From positions 124,001 through 188,000 of the forward strand of contig NZ_FMUR01000006.1 of the NCBI RefSeq assembly GCF_900101605.1: a stretch of DNA of 64,000 nt, read 5' to 3'. The notes below the pieces were generated by a model, which saw only the letters and a list, made by a program, of their open reading frames with translations, searched no databases and was not told the DNA's origin. Positions 1-9,465 of this stretch are shown one piece after another. How positions within the stretch are numbered: position 1 is the stretch's first letter; every line of letters starts with the position of its first letter. The position numbers and the translations under genes were made by a program. The DNA comes from Butyrivibrio hungatei. Lineage in GTDB: Bacteria; Bacillota; Clostridia; Lachnospirales; Lachnospiraceae.

Positions 1-89
1 ACGACATGGCCAAGGTTGCGGTTGAAAGAGCAAACGAGCATGTTGAATTTAATCTCGCAGAGTTTCTTGAAAAAGGTATTGATAAGTAA
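1..89 (+). CDS. C-terminal fragment of an unidentified protein
   Basis: An open frame entering from the left edge reads 28 codons (ending EFLEKGIDK) to a TAA at 87-89. Only the tail is visible, so the product cannot be named. It lies 21 bases ahead of GDP-L-fucose synthase on the same strand and is probably co-transcribed with it. GDP-mannose 4,6-dehydratase (gmd) often occupies this place, but the tail itself does not prove that. Confidence 0.5.
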   Translation, partial: DMAKVAVERANEHVEFNLAEFLEKGIDK

Positions 90-110
90 TTAGAGAAAGA
101 GGCGCATATC

Positions 111-1055
111 ATGATGGAGAAAAATGACAAAATATACGTTGCGGGCCACAGAGGAATGGTTGGTTCCGCAATTGTCAGAGAGCTCAAAAACCAGGGTTAT
201 TTCAATATAATCACAAGAACACACAAAGAGCTCGATCTGACAAGGCAGGATGCTGTTGAGAAGTTTTTTGCAGAGGAACAGCCGGATTACGTTTTCCTTG
301 CAGCCGCCAAAGTTGGCGGAATCATGGGTAACTCGGAAGCTCTTGCCGATTTCATGTACGAGAACATGATCCTTGAGATGAACGTTATCCACGCAGCATG
401 GAAAAACGGTTGTAAGAAGCTTGAGTTCTTAGGCTCATCTTGTATATATCCAAGAATGGCTCCTCAGCCTATGAAAGAGGATTGTCTTTTGACATCCGCT
501 CTTGAAAAGACGAACGAAGCATATGCTCTTGCAAAGATTTCAGGTCTTAAATACTGTGAGTACCTCAACAAGCAGTATGGCACCGATTATATTTCCGTAA
601 TGCCCACAAACCTTTACGGACCAAATGATAACTATCATCCCACTCACTCTCATGTTCTTCCTGCTCTTATCAGAAGATTCCATGAGGCGAAGGAGCAAAA
701 TCTTCCCTATGTAACATGTTGGGGCGACGGAAGTCCTTTGAGAGAATTCTTATATGTTGACGATCTTGCAAACCTCTGTGTATTCCTTATGAATAACTAC
801 AGCGGTGACGAGACTGTCAATGCAGGTACGGGAAAAGAGCTTACAATAAAAGAGCTCACAGAGAAAGTTGCCTCCATCATCGGCTACACAGGCGAGATCA
901 GATGGGATCCTTCAAAGCCAAACGGAACTCCCAGAAAGCTTCTTGATGTATCAAAGGCTAAGGCACTTGGCTGGACATATAAGACAGAGCTTGATGACGG
1001 TATCAAACTCGCATACAAAGATTTCCTTGAAAATCCTATGCGTGCAGAGCGCTGA
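111..1055 (+). CDS. fcl: GDP-L-fucose synthase
   Basis: This 314-residue short-chain dehydrogenase/reductase of the extended (NAD-dependent epimerase) type converts GDP-4-keto-6-deoxymannose to GDP-L-fucose by 3,5-epimerisation and NADPH reduction, supplying fucose for surface polysaccharide. The Rossmann motif GHRGMVG is at residues 12-18, the active-site serine pair is in LGSSCIYP (109-110), and the catalytic pair is Y138-x3-K142 in EAYALAKISG. Length is normal for the family. The first two codons are both ATG; the purine-rich AGAGAAAGAGG just upstream serves either. The gene follows another open frame closely and ends before a strong terminator at 1061, so it is the last gene of a plus-strand nucleotide-sugar operon that starts outside the window. 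Confidence 0.93.
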   Translation: MMEKNDKIYVAGHRGMVGSAIVRELKNQGYFNIITRTHKELDLTRQDAVEKFFAEEQPDYVFLAAAKVGGIMGNSEALADFMYENMILEMNVIHAAWKNGCKKLEFLGSSCIYPRMAPQPMKEDCLLTSALEKTNEAYALAKISGLKYCEYLNKQYGTDYISVMPTNLYGPNDNYHPTHSHVLPALIRRFHEAKEQNLPYVTCWGDGSPLREFLYVDDLANLCVFLMNNYSGDETVNAGTGKELTIKELTEKVASIIGYTGEIRWDPSKPNGTPRKLLDVSKAKALGWTYKTELDDGIKLAYKDFLENPMRAER

Positions 1056-1060
1056 TACAT

Positions 1061-1120
1061 AACGGGTAGCCAGACCCGAAAAGTAGATTTGTACTTTTTA
1101 GGTCTGACTACCCGTTTTAT
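1061..1120 (+). terminator. Terminator after fcl
   Basis: A 16-base arm at 1061-1076 pairs with 1101-1116 with a single mismatch. An inner stem (AAAAGTA with TACTTTT) extends the hairpin, and a short T-rich tract follows. It lies six bases after the fcl stop. Because the next gene converges from the right, it may act on both strands. Confidence 0.8.
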
Positions 1121-1158
1121 ATTGCAAGTAAATCGATATTAGATATAATCGTACAAAC

Positions 1159-2109
1159 TTATTTATCACCCACACATTTTTTATAGTAATCAGATTTTGT
1201 AGTTGCATCAAAACCATCAAGCAGATATTCTTTCGGAATATACTTCGAATAATCAAGATCCATGAAATAGTTACAGAATAGCTGCTCTCCATATATTATT
1301 CTGCCTTTCCCGTCAGTAAGGGCGTACACAAAACCATAGTAAGAATCTGCGTTTACCGCAAGAAGCTCATAAGTTTTCTCCTCTTTAACGCAGTAATATC
1401 CTATATATTCGGTAGACTTGTATTCTTTTAATCTCTTAACCTCTTCTGCGTACTCATCAGCGGGATAATCCACAACCATATATCCTAAAAACTGCTCATC
1501 CCACGGGTTATAATAGACCATTTTATAATCCGCTACATTCATTGAATCTGTTATTTGTGAAGGCCATATGGTCTCATCCATGCCAAGCTTACTCCATTTA
1601 TAATATTCTTCATCATATGTCTTCTCTATTGAGAATGACATATACTCATTATATTTCGTGATATCCTCATACACCTCAGGTTTTTCGATTATAACACTGA
1701 AAAACAACATTCCTATGATCACTGTCGGGAGCACTATCAGATAAAGAGCACCAATTATAATGCTTCCGATGGTCACCACCTTAATCCCGGTATATAATAA
1801 CCGTTGTTTTTTGATCTTTTCTAAAGCGCCAGTGACATACAGTGTGATTACTGCCATAATAATGAGTAATACAACCGAAACATAAATTGAAAAAATACCG
1901 CTCAGCCTGTTCTCGCTTTTAAAATCCGTGGTGATTATCTTCCATATGATAGACAACACAAGAATCAGATCTCCGACAAGACTGATTACCTGTATTGTTC
2001 TTAACAATTTTCTTTTTTCCTCACTTGCATAATCTGCCATCTTTGCGGCAACATCTCTCACTTCCTTACGTAACTGACGTAAGAACATTCCTATCTTTTT
2101 AGGATTCAT
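1159..2109 (-). CDS. Unknown membrane protein with soluble C-terminal domain
   Basis: I do not recognise this 316-residue protein. Residues 1-37 form a highly charged helix. Three or four hydrophobic segments follow (about 39-60, 70-93 and 107-140). The remaining 175 residues are soluble, rich in Tyr, Asp and Glu, and may be an extracytoplasmic domain. The start ATG is preceded by GGAGGAG at a good distance. The gene stands alone between two minus-strand or convergent neighbours and ends close to the bidirectional-looking terminator after fcl. No catalytic motif is evident. It could be a sensor or an envelope protein, but nothing in the context decides this. Confidence 0.7.
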   Translation of the reverse strand: MNPKKIGMFLRQLRKEVRDVAAKMADYASEEKRKLLRTIQVISLVGDLILVLSIIWKIITTDFKSENRLSGIFSIYVSVVLLIIMAVITLYVTGALEKIKKQRLLYTGIKVVTIGSIIIGALYLIVLPTVIIGMLFFSVIIEKPEVYEDITKYNEYMSFSIEKTYDEEYYKWSKLGMDETIWPSQITDSMNVADYKMVYYNPWDEQFLGYMVVDYPADEYAEEVKRLKEYKSTEYIGYYCVKEEKTYELLAVNADSYYGFVYALTDGKGRIIYGEQLFCNYFMDLDYSKYIPKEYLLDGFDATTKSDYYKKCVGDK

Positions 2110-2267
2110 TAATGCTACTCCTCCTCGGACATAGACTATACACTAACAAATAAAGTATCAAATGAACACGACATAAAGCGAGAAATGCCGTATTTAAGCA
2201 CCTGACATGGTGTGTCCGGTGTGATATCTCACCTTTTTTATCAATCACTTCTTATTACCTGTATATA

Positions 2268-2299
2268 ATCAACGGGCTGTCACATGGCAGCCCGTTGAT
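2268..2299 (-). terminator. Hairpin downstream of the rfbD operon
   Basis: Perfect 12-bp stem ATCAACGGGCTG / CAGCCCGTTGAT with an 8-base loop lies just past the stop of the 616-residue membrane protein. The long T tract (2299-2306) is on the plus-strand side, so termination is clearer for plus-strand transcripts; on the minus strand only a weak TTATATA follows. Confidence 0.6.
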
Positions 2300-2303
2300 T
2301 TTT

Positions 2304-4154
2304 TTATTTAATTTTTACAAATCCGTCTTTCGGATTTCCCCCTATAAATTGTAACTTACCGCTAAGGTTTTCAGGAGATGAAGGGAATGGCTCATATCCT
2401 ACTCTGTCACCTTCCGAAGGATAATAGAATGTAACTCCGTTTACTTCGTAGGGCTTAACTTCGTATACTCCGTAATCCTGCTGTTTTAAGAGATAATCGG
2501 GATTAAATCTTTTTTCTGCTTCGGCGACCAGATTGACACCTTTGAATGCAAGCCATAAAAGCACGATGGCGGTAAAGCTCTTGAAAAATACTTCTTTTTT
2601 GCGCTTATCAAATTTATTTATGAGCAATATGACTACTCTTCCAAGTATGACTACTGCCGTCAAAAGGGCGAATACAATTCCGTATCTGATAAGCGGTGCA
2701 CTTGCCATCCAGAAGAGAAAACAAGTTATCATCGTTCCGCCTATAGCAAAAAAGTCTCCGGTTCTTAACATGCTTCGCATGTTGATGTCAAAAATCTTTT
2801 CCGTAATCTTTTTATCTCCGACTGTTCTTTCTTTTGAATCAATTAAAATATAATGGACTGAAAGAAGTACATATATCAAAATGGCAAGAATATCAAGAAT
2901 AATTACCATTTTGTTGAAGGATGAAAGCTCCGAAAACCACTTCGGAAACCACTCTGGAAATGACATATGTGCATGATTCGGCACATCCGAAAAGCCTCTT
3001 CCGAATGTCTTTATCTCAAGTGCATCATATTCCGCAACGCCCTTTGGGATCTTCCACGGAACATTAAACAGGTCTATCACAGTCGCCGGATAGATAAGCC
3101 ATCCCGATATGATCACATTTCTCACGAAAAACGGAACCGCAATGGTAAGCGCTCCCAGAATTGATGCATAGAACACCTGAAGCTTGTGCTTTGTTCTGTT
3201 ATTTAAAAGTCTGTATATCGGAATGCTTGCCACCAGCATAAGCGGCGCCGCAACCAGCTTTATAGTTGTCGCATAAACACTTAAAAAGGTCAGGAAAATA
3301 TATGGAACATAAGAATGCTCGCGTCTTACATACAGATCGAGCCATTTGATCACGATATAAAATACCAATGTTGCAACAAAATAGTCTGACGCAGGAGCAA
3401 CCATCTCATCAAATATCCCAAAAAGATAGTAGATAGCAGCAAGTCTTGCAAAGTCAGATATTATGATATTTCCTCTTCGTATGATACTCTTTAATTCAAC
3501 GCATTCCCATGCAAGCACAAGAGCAAAGAATCCCGCCATAACATGGTAAGATCTGTCAAGCTGGAGAAACTTCATGCTAAACAGCGCAGAAAGCGGAAAT
3601 GCGGCACTGTTATATGCAAGTCTGACATGAAGATTTCCAAGCCCCTTTACCACTCCGTACTCTTCTATCCACCTGATAGCCTGAGCATGATAAAGGTCGG
3701 AATCATAATGCATGATACCGTTTGAAGTTCCGTAAGCCATCAAAAAGAAAACGACCAGGTAAAGTATTCTGCTTTTGTATGAACGGATAATTCGAAGAAG
3801 CATCCTGAGTTCTTCACTCATTTTGTCCCTATAGACTACACCAAAGATACAAGCGAAAAACATTAGAAAAATATGGCAATTTAACTCAACTTTGTCAAAT
3901 ATACTCCAGATCTGTGCATAGACTGTTGATATCAAGACACCGCTCATTATATAGCCGGTGTGAGAATGAAATCGGTAGGCTTTTTCACTGCCTTTTTGCG
4001 TAGCTCTGCCACGCTTTGAAAAAGCCAGCATAATATTTATGAAACCGTATCCTATCAGGTATGTTGTTACAATGACATACAACCAAATAAGAATAACTGA
4101 TAACATGCTGCAACTAGCCCCCGATCCATCAGAAAAATCAAATCTACTTTTCAA
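2304..4154 (-). CDS. Polytopic membrane protein, LIC_10190-like, probable GT-C type
   Basis: This 616-residue protein has about a dozen hydrophobic segments. It carries the sequence DSDLYHAQAIRWIEEYGVV, followed by a GLGNLH stretch. I recall this signature from a family of large bacterial membrane proteins (LIC_10190 type) that resemble lipid-linked-sugar-dependent GT-C glycosyltransferases. The C-terminal 80 residues are soluble. It begins 3 bases after the DUF212 gene ends and is third in a rfbD - DUF212 - this gene operon, which suggests a role in cell-surface polysaccharide assembly. The catalytic role is inferred from the fold type and the neighbours, not demonstrated. A second possible start lies at Met17. 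Confidence 0.72.
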   Translation of the reverse strand: MKSRFDFSDGSGASCSMLSVILIWLYVIVTTYLIGYGFINIMLAFSKRGRATQKGSEKAYRFHSHTGYIMSGVLISTVYAQIWSIFDKVELNCHIFLMFFACIFGVVYRDKMSEELRMLLRIIRSYKSRILYLVVFFLMAYGTSNGIMHYDSDLYHAQAIRWIEEYGVVKGLGNLHVRLAYNSAAFPLSALFSMKFLQLDRSYHVMAGFFALVLAWECVELKSIIRRGNIIISDFARLAAIYYLFGIFDEMVAPASDYFVATLVFYIVIKWLDLYVRREHSYVPYIFLTFLSVYATTIKLVAAPLMLVASIPIYRLLNNRTKHKLQVFYASILGALTIAVPFFVRNVIISGWLIYPATVIDLFNVPWKIPKGVAEYDALEIKTFGRGFSDVPNHAHMSFPEWFPKWFSELSSFNKMVIILDILAILIYVLLSVHYILIDSKERTVGDKKITEKIFDINMRSMLRTGDFFAIGGTMITCFLFWMASAPLIRYGIVFALLTAVVILGRVVILLINKFDKRKKEVFFKSFTAIVLLWLAFKGVNLVAEAEKRFNPDYLLKQQDYGVYEVKPYEVNGVTFYYPSEGDRVGYEPFPSSPENLSGKLQFIGGNPKDGFVKIK

Positions 4155-4157
4155 TCA

Positions 4158-4610
4158 TCAAATAGCCATCAAATAGCCTATCAATGTTCCAAGCAATGCG
4201 CCAAAGAGAACCTGCATGGGAGTATGTCCGACAAACTCCTTAAGTTTCTCTTCTACAGGTATATCCTTATCAAGCTGAAGGAACCAATCCATCATATTGT
4301 TAATAACCTTAGCCTGAATGCCGGTCTCCCATCTAACTCCCATTGCATCATGCATTACGATGAGCGCAAGGACTGCCGAAATGGCAAACTCAAAAGAACT
4401 TGCTCCGTACAACACGCACGTTGATGAAACAACCGCCATGACTGTCGCAGAATGCGAACTTGGCATTCCGCCGTCACCCATTAATCTCTCGGGATTAAAG
4501 CTCTTATTTACAACTACATATAATATTGTCTTAAGTACCTGAGCAACAAACCATCCGCTGCAAGCAGCAACCAATACTTTGTTGCCAAGTATGTCATTCC
4601 AAAACTGCAT
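4158..4610 (-). CDS. DUF212 / divergent PAP2 family membrane protein (YuiD-like)
   Basis: The 150-residue protein matches the divergent PAP2 (DUF212) family, also called acid-phosphatase/vanadium-haloperoxidase related. It has the GDGGMPSSHSA motif near residues 46-56, a later H-D-A-MGVRWETGIQA segment and 3-4 hydrophobic helices. Classical PAP2 enzymes dephosphorylate lipid or prenyl phosphates; the chemistry of DUF212 members is not established. Its place between dTDP-rhamnose reductase and a GT-C-like membrane protein is consistent with a polyprenyl-phosphate step, but that is inference. Length is normal for the family (about 150). Confidence 0.85.
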   Translation of the reverse strand: MQFWNDILGNKVLVAACSGWFVAQVLKTILYVVVNKSFNPERLMGDGGMPSSHSATVMAVVSSTCVLYGASSFEFAISAVLALIVMHDAMGVRWETGIQAKVINNMMDWFLQLDKDIPVEEKLKEFVGHTPMQVLFGALLGTLIGYLMAI

Positions 4611-4634
4611 TCAAACCTCTATCGTGCTAAATTT

Positions 4635-5510
4635 TTACAAAAGTTCCTTAAGGTACTGCTCAATAGCATCATGCCAATCTGCAAACATGAAGTCTGTTGT
4701 AAGTTTCAACATATAGTTCTCCAGGATGCTGTATGCCGGTCTGGGTGCAGACTGAGGATTTTTTGCCTGATATTCCGCTGTAGACACATGGTTGACCTTA
4801 GTTTTCTTTCCTGCGATCCTGAAAATTTCTTCTGTGAAATCTGCCCAGTTTGTATCACCCTCGCAAGTTCCGTGGAATATGCCGTAATTCTCTGTATTCA
4901 TAAGATAATGAATAGCTTTTGCAAGTTCGGTTGTACTTGTGGGATTACCGAGCTGATCGTTTACAACGCTTATCTCATCATGATTCTCAGACAACTTAAG
5001 CATTGTCTTTACAAAGTTCTTACCATCTCCGTAAAGCCATGCGGTTCTGATAATAAAATAGTTTTTCGCAAACTGCTTTACGAACTCTTCACCGGCAAGC
5101 TTTGTCTTACCATATACACTCACGGGACCTGTAACATCAAACTCTGTATAAGGTTTTGTTGCATTTCCCGCAAATACATAGTCAGTGGACACATGTACAA
5201 GCTTTGCACCAACCTCTGTAGCTGCTATAGAAAGGTTTCTGGGACCAATGGCATTGATCTTATATGAGAGATCAACGTCGCTCTCCTGCTTATCTACGGC
5301 TGTATAAGCCGCACAATTTATAACTGCCTTGGGCTTAACATCCTTAACAAGCTTTATTACAGAATCAACATTCGTTATGTCCAAAGGAATGATTCCTTCT
5401 CCCTCAAACACATCGGTATTTACGATCTCATATTTTCCTGTTACTCCAAGTTCCTTATTTATTGCTCTTCCAAGCTGTCCGTTACATCCGGTAACAATTA
5501 TCTTATCCAT
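4635..5510 (-). CDS. rfbD: dTDP-4-dehydrorhamnose reductase
   Basis: RmlD catalyses the final NADPH-dependent step of dTDP-L-rhamnose synthesis. The 291-residue protein begins MDKIIVTGCNGQLGRAI with the Rossmann glycine motif. It contains the typical INCAAYTAVD and HVSTDYVF segments, the YGKTKLAGE catalytic Tyr-x3-Lys motif, and the family stretch IIRTAWLYG. The ATG follows GGGAGTA. It is the first gene of a minus-strand operon (rfbD, DUF212, GT-C-like), separated from the cdaA-glmM-ptsH operon upstream by a terminator hairpin at 5564. The other rhamnose genes (rfbA, B, C) are not in the window. Confidence 0.93.
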   Translation of the reverse strand: MDKIIVTGCNGQLGRAINKELGVTGKYEIVNTDVFEGEGIIPLDITNVDSVIKLVKDVKPKAVINCAAYTAVDKQESDVDLSYKINAIGPRNLSIAATEVGAKLVHVSTDYVFAGNATKPYTEFDVTGPVSVYGKTKLAGEEFVKQFAKNYFIIRTAWLYGDGKNFVKTMLKLSENHDEISVVNDQLGNPTSTTELAKAIHYLMNTENYGIFHGTCEGDTNWADFTEEIFRIAGKKTKVNHVSTAEYQAKNPQSAPRPAYSILENYMLKLTTDFMFADWHDAIEQYLKELL

Positions 5511-5563
5511 TACTACTCCCTTTTACTTCCTGTATAGATAATTTATATATTTAACTCAGTAAA

Positions 5564-5586
5564 CGGACGGCAATTACTGCCGTCCG
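5564..5586 (-). terminator. Terminator-like hairpin after ptsH
   Basis: Perfect 9-bp GC-rich stem CGGACGGCA / TGCCGTCCG with a 5-base loop lies between the end of ptsH and rfbD. On the minus strand it is followed by GTTTACTGAG, a weak U tract, so it may be partial. Confidence 0.6.
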
Positions 5587-5638
5587 CCTTATATCCTTGT
5601 CAATCTGCGCATGTGACACATCCTATCACATGTTCGGC

Positions 5639-5902
5639 TTATTCTCCAAGTCCACCCTCGATAGCTTCAACCATTGCACTCATAGCTTCTTCTTCATCGG
5701 GGCCTTCACATTTAAACTCAAGTTCATCGCCGCATTTAACGCAAGCGCCGAGAACACTCAAAACACTTTTTGCATTGGCAACATTGTCACCATACGAAAA
5801 AGTTATATGTGATTTAAAATTCATAGCCACTTTACAAAGGTTCCCTGCAGGTCTTAAGTGCAAACCTGTAGGATTTGAAATGACTACTCTCTTGCTAACC
5901 AT
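5639..5902 (-). CDS. ptsH: HPr family phosphocarrier protein
   Basis: HPr relays phosphate from enzyme I to sugar-specific EIIA proteins. In Firmicutes it is also phosphorylated on Ser46 by HPr kinase to act with CcpA in catabolite control. Both regulatory sites are present at the canonical numbers: His15 in NPTGLHLRPAG and Ser46 in NAKSVLSVLGA. Length (87) is exactly that of the family. Its Shine-Dalgarno sequence GAGGAGG lies inside the last codons of glmM and the start is directly after the glmM stop, so translation is coupled. It is the last gene of the cdaA-cdaR-glmM-ptsH operon, an unusual place for ptsH, which normally sits with ptsI; no ptsI is seen here. Confidence 0.92.
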   Translation of the reverse strand: MVSKRVVISNPTGLHLRPAGNLCKVAMNFKSHITFSYGDNVANAKSVLSVLGACVKCGDELEFKCEGPDEEEAMSAMVEAIEGGLGE

Positions 5903-7252
5903 TTATAACATAACCTCCTCGATCAACTTCGCAAGCTTCTTAGCTTCTTCATCAATCTTAGTCTGCTCTTTACCTTCGATCATTACTCTGACAAGCGGTT
6001 CTGTTCCCGAAGGTCTAATAAGCACACGACCGTCACCGGCAAATTCTTTTTCAAGTTCTGCGATAGCACTTGCAATCTCAGGATATTCCATGAACGCGTC
6101 CTTCTTGTGTGTAGGAACATGCGCGTTTACAAGTGCCTGAGGCATTACCTCCATAACTTGTGAAAGTTCTGAAAGCGGCTTACCTGTAACCACCATAACT
6201 TCAAGAAGGTGCAAAGCCGATAACAGACCGTCTCCGGTAGTATTGTCATCGAGGAAAATAATATGTCCCGACTGCTCTCCTCCAAGGTTTGCACCGATCT
6301 CTTTCATATGCTCAAGCACATATCGGTCACCCACCTTAGTCTTATCAACCTGAATGCCTTCTCTCTCTGCCATCTTAAAGAATCCAAGGTTACTCATTAC
6401 AGTGGCAACTATCGTATTTTTGGCAAGTTTACCGTTATCCTTCATGAATTTACCGATAATTGCCATTATCTCGTCGCCGTCTACCATCTTGCCCTTTTCA
6501 TCTACTGCAAGGAATCTGTCGGCATCTCCGTCGAAGGCAAGTCCTATATTGGCCTTCTCTGTAACAACTCGTCCCATAAGCTCTTCCATATGAGTTGAGC
6601 CGCATCCGGCATTAATGTTGGTTCCGTCAGGATTATTATGGATCACAACAACTTCTGCACCCAACTGTCTGATTGCCTCAACAGATGTATAGTATGAAGC
6701 GCCCTCTGCGCAATCCATTACGATTTTCATTCCCGCAAGACTGATATCAACTGCTCTAAGATTGTGATTTATATATTCTTCTTTTGCATCACTTCTGTTC
6801 TTGATCTTGCCGACTCCGGCACCTGTAGGCATCTTAACGCCTTCCATATTGTTCTTGATAAGTGCCTCAATCTCATCCTCAAGTTCATCCGGTAGCTTAT
6901 AACCGTTTGCATCAAAAAACTTTATCCCGTTAAATTCCATAGGATTATGTGAAGCCGAAATAACTACACCGGCATCAACTCTGTATTTTCTTGTAAGATA
7001 TGCAACAGCGGGAGTGGGAATAACTCCGACATTTACTACATCTGCTCCTACAGAACACGCACCTGCCATAAGCGCACTTGCAAGCATATCTCCCGATAAT
7101 CTTGTATCACATCCCACCATAATGGTCGGTCTGTGGTTAACTTCCTTAGAAAGAACATAGGCTCCTGCCTGTCCAAGCTGCATTGCAAGAAGCGGTGTCA
7201 ACTCATCATTTGCTACGCCTCTTACACCATCTGTTCCAAATAATCTGCCCAT
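5903..7252 (-). CDS. glmM: Phosphoglucosamine mutase
   Basis: GlmM interconverts glucosamine-6-phosphate and glucosamine-1-phosphate, feeding UDP-GlcNAc for peptidoglycan. The 449-residue protein has the phosphoserine loop [16 protein letters not shown] (Ser near residue 100), the metal-binding DGDADR and the phosphate-binding [12 protein letters not shown] near the C-terminus. It follows cdaR after 14 bases. The order cdaA-cdaR-glmM is one of the best conserved clusters in Firmicutes. GlmM is known in several species to bind and inhibit CdaA, so the operon couples wall precursor synthesis with c-di-AMP level. Confidence 0.96.
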   Translation of the reverse strand: MGRLFGTDGVRGVANDELTPLLAMQLGQAGAYVLSKEVNHRPTIMVGCDTRLSGDMLASALMAGACSVGADVVNVGVIPTPAVAYLTRKYRVDAGVVISASHNPMEFNGIKFFDANGYKLPDELEDEIEALIKNNMEGVKMPTGAGVGKIKNRSDAKEEYINHNLRAVDISLAGMKIVMDCAEGASYYTSVEAIRQLGAEVVVIHNNPDGTNINAGCGSTHMEELMGRVVTEKANIGLAFDGDADRFLAVDEKGKMVDGDEIMAIIGKFMKDNGKLAKNTIVATVMSNLGFFKMAEREGIQVDKTKVGDRYVLEHMKEIGANLGGEQSGHIIFLDDNTTGDGLLSALHLLEVMVVTGKPLSELSQVMEVMPQALVNAHVPTHKKDAFMEYPEIASAIAELEKEFAGDGRVLIRPSGTEPLVRVMIEGKEQTKIDEEAKKLAKLIEEVML

Positions 7253-7266
7253 CGAATTAACCTCAT

Positions 7267-8592
7267 TTAATTAGTTTTAGAAACACGAACGTATACTTCA
7301 ACGTCGCCTGAAGCTTTAACCCCTTCAGGAAGGTTGTTCCATTTAACCTTTGCACTGTACACACCGTCTTTCAGCGCTTCTGTGCTGCTCTCTTTAATGA
7401 ACTGCGCAGTATCGACAGAACCTTTTAAAGCATTCTCATCAACAGCCGCAAGCGCAGAATCCATACCGAGAAGAGTAAGTGCTACGGAATCATATTCATC
7501 GGTATCAACTTTAATATCATATCCCTGGATAGGATTCTCAACAGCAATATTCTTTATATCAACCGCAAAGTTCTTGGATGATAATTTACCGATACTTACC
7601 ACTACCGTTGCCTTTGCCTTCGAATCCTCGCCGAAACGAACTCCGTCAGGTAAATACTTATCAAGTTCCACCGTATAGTTAAGATCCTGTGTTCTGCCTG
7701 TTACATCAAGTTCAGAGTCGTTTATGGTGATTTCTTTTATCTTGGATATAACTTTTGAATCACCGGCTATCTGAATCTTATCGGGAGTGCTCACCGTTCC
7801 CGTAACTGCATAACCGTCTGCCGGTTCTCCCGATGCAACGCACTTTATCGGGACAAACTTAGCTTCAAGTATCTCAACTTCTGCCCTTACAGTCGGTTTT
7901 CCATTATTGTTTACAATCTTTATACGCGAAGCATCGGCATCATTTGTCTCGATAGCTTCACCATTTTTATCACGAAGAACTATATTGGCTGTTACATTCA
8001 TTGTTCGTGTCAATCCGGCAACATCTACCTCTGCCGTTGCCTTCGTAACACTGTTAACCACCGATTCCGGTCCTTCTATCTTAACCTGATCAAGATCGAT
8101 TGCCTTATCTCCGACTATATATTTGTCATCGGGATGTCCAATCTGAACAGGCTTAAGTTCAAACGTCTTGCTTATCTTCTTTTCTACGTTATACTCCAGC
8201 TTATCGTTACTTAGCTCTATATCTACGATATCCGTACCGTTGCTGTTCTCTACCACTGCTTCAATAGGTATTGATCTGACTGTGCCGTCAGAACCCTGAA
8301 CGGGTAAATTTTTCAGATCGGCTACCAACTTAATGTCATTGCTTGTCAAAGTATCAACTATAGATTTCTTTCCTTTGACCTTTACACTCTGACTAAGATC
8401 AGAAGAATCCACTGCCCATCCGACAAGATTATTATTCTTTAAATAATTACTGTTATCAATAATACTGACCTTAACATCTCTGATCTGCCTTGAAATTTGA
8501 GGATCCTGATTATTCGTCACAGACAACCATATGACCCCGGCAAATACCAGCGAAGCAAGCTTAAGTCCAAAATTTGACATAATCTTCTTCAT
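7267..8592 (-). CDS. cdaR: YbbR-domain regulator of diadenylate cyclase
   Basis: The 441-residue protein starts with a short cytoplasmic tail and one membrane segment (about residues 9-26, ending in [10 protein letters not shown]) followed by a chain of about four extracytoplasmic YbbR beta domains. CdaR proteins bind the membrane cyclase CdaA and modulate c-di-AMP synthesis. It overlaps the cdaA stop by four bases (ATGA type), indicating tight coupling, and precedes glmM. Length and domain number fit the family. Confidence 0.92.
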   Translation of the reverse strand: MKKIMSNFGLKLASLVFAGVIWLSVTNNQDPQISRQIRDVKVSIIDNSNYLKNNNLVGWAVDSSDLSQSVKVKGKKSIVDTLTSNDIKLVADLKNLPVQGSDGTVRSIPIEAVVENSNGTDIVDIELSNDKLEYNVEKKISKTFELKPVQIGHPDDKYIVGDKAIDLDQVKIEGPESVVNSVTKATAEVDVAGLTRTMNVTANIVLRDKNGEAIETNDADASRIKIVNNNGKPTVRAEVEILEAKFVPIKCVASGEPADGYAVTGTVSTPDKIQIAGDSKVISKIKEITINDSELDVTGRTQDLNYTVELDKYLPDGVRFGEDSKAKATVVVSIGKLSSKNFAVDIKNIAVENPIQGYDIKVDTDEYDSVALTLLGMDSALAAVDENALKGSVDTAQFIKESSTEALKDGVYSAKVKWNNLPEGVKASGDVEVYVRVSKTN

Positions 8593-9449
8593 CTCTTCAC
8601 CCTGGCCTTTCTGGCAAAGTGCTTAATATGCGTTTCTTCCGCATGCTTGTTCTGCAAGACTTTAAGCCTGTCTCTAAGTCTGTCACTGTCAACAGACTTA
8701 TCGAGTTCGCCTTCATATGCAACGCTTATCTTTCCTGTTTCTTCAGAAACGATGATGGTAAGTGAATCAGTTACTTCAGATACACCAATTCCCGCACGGT
8801 GTCTTGTTCCAAGCTCTTTACCGATTCCCATGTTGTCCGACAAAGGAAGGTAGCATGTCGCGGATACAACTCTGTCTCCGCGTATTATTACGGCACCGTC
8901 ATGAAGAGGCGTATTATGTTCAAAAATATTTATAAGAAGCTGACTCGTAACAATTCCGTCAACAGCTATACCTGTTCTCTCAAATTCCGCAAGTGAAAAA
9001 TCCTGCTGAATCACAATAAGTGCTCCCGTACGAACTTTAGACATTTCGACACAGGCTCTTACGATCTCATTAAGTGTCTTATCAGAAAAACGCTCCTGAA
9101 ACTTCATATCTCCAAAAAAGAATGCATTGGAAAAGAAATTCTTTCTTCCAAGTTCTTCCAACGCTTTTCGAAGCTCAGGCTGCAATATAATGACCACTAC
9201 AGTAATGATAACATTAAAGAAATTTCCAACAATCCACAATATTGTATTCATCTGGAAAAATTCCGCAAACAAGATGAATGCCATAATGACTATTACGCCT
9301 TTAAGCATAGACCAAAGTCTGGAGTTTTTTGCCCACAACAAAACATGATAAACCAGAAATGCGATAATAAGAATTTCCAGAATATCAGTAGGTCTCACGG
9401 AAGGTATACGAAACGCTTCAAGATCAAAAAACTGCTGAACTGTTTCCAT
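8589..9449 (-). CDS. cdaA: Diadenylate cyclase CdaA
   Basis: CdaA joins two ATP molecules to c-di-AMP, the essential second messenger for potassium, osmotic and wall homeostasis. The 286-residue protein has three membrane segments (about residues 24-40, 48-64, 68-90) and a DAC domain. The catalytic motifs are HDGAVIIRG (DGA) and GTRHRAGIGVSE (RHR). The C-terminus is lysine and arginine rich. It is 16 bases after an unknown 313-residue membrane protein and overlaps cdaR. The whole block continues upstream into comFC and recD2 with very short gaps. Confidence 0.96.
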   Translation of the reverse strand: METVQQFFDLEAFRIPSVRPTDILEILIIAFLVYHVLLWAKNSRLWSMLKGVIVIMAFILFAEFFQMNTILWIVGNFFNVIITVVVIILQPELRKALEELGRKNFFSNAFFFGDMKFQERFSDKTLNEIVRACVEMSKVRTGALIVIQQDFSLAEFERTGIAVDGIVTSQLLINIFEHNTPLHDGAVIIRGDRVVSATCYLPLSDNMGIGKELGTRHRAGIGVSEVTDSLTIIVSEETGKISVAYEGELDKSVDSDRLRDRLKVLQNKHAEETHIKHFARKARVKR

Positions 9450-9465
9450 ATCAATCCTTTAAAAA

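Noticed and set aside
2119..2250. Possible riboswitch in front of the unknown 316-residue protein
   Set aside because: Only short stems (GGTG/CACC, GACA/TGTC) are present and no known riboswitch core was recognised.
4671..5267. Long plus-strand open frame (198 codons) opposite rfbD
   Set aside because: Antisense shadow of a clear dTDP-rhamnose reductase; Cys-rich random composition.
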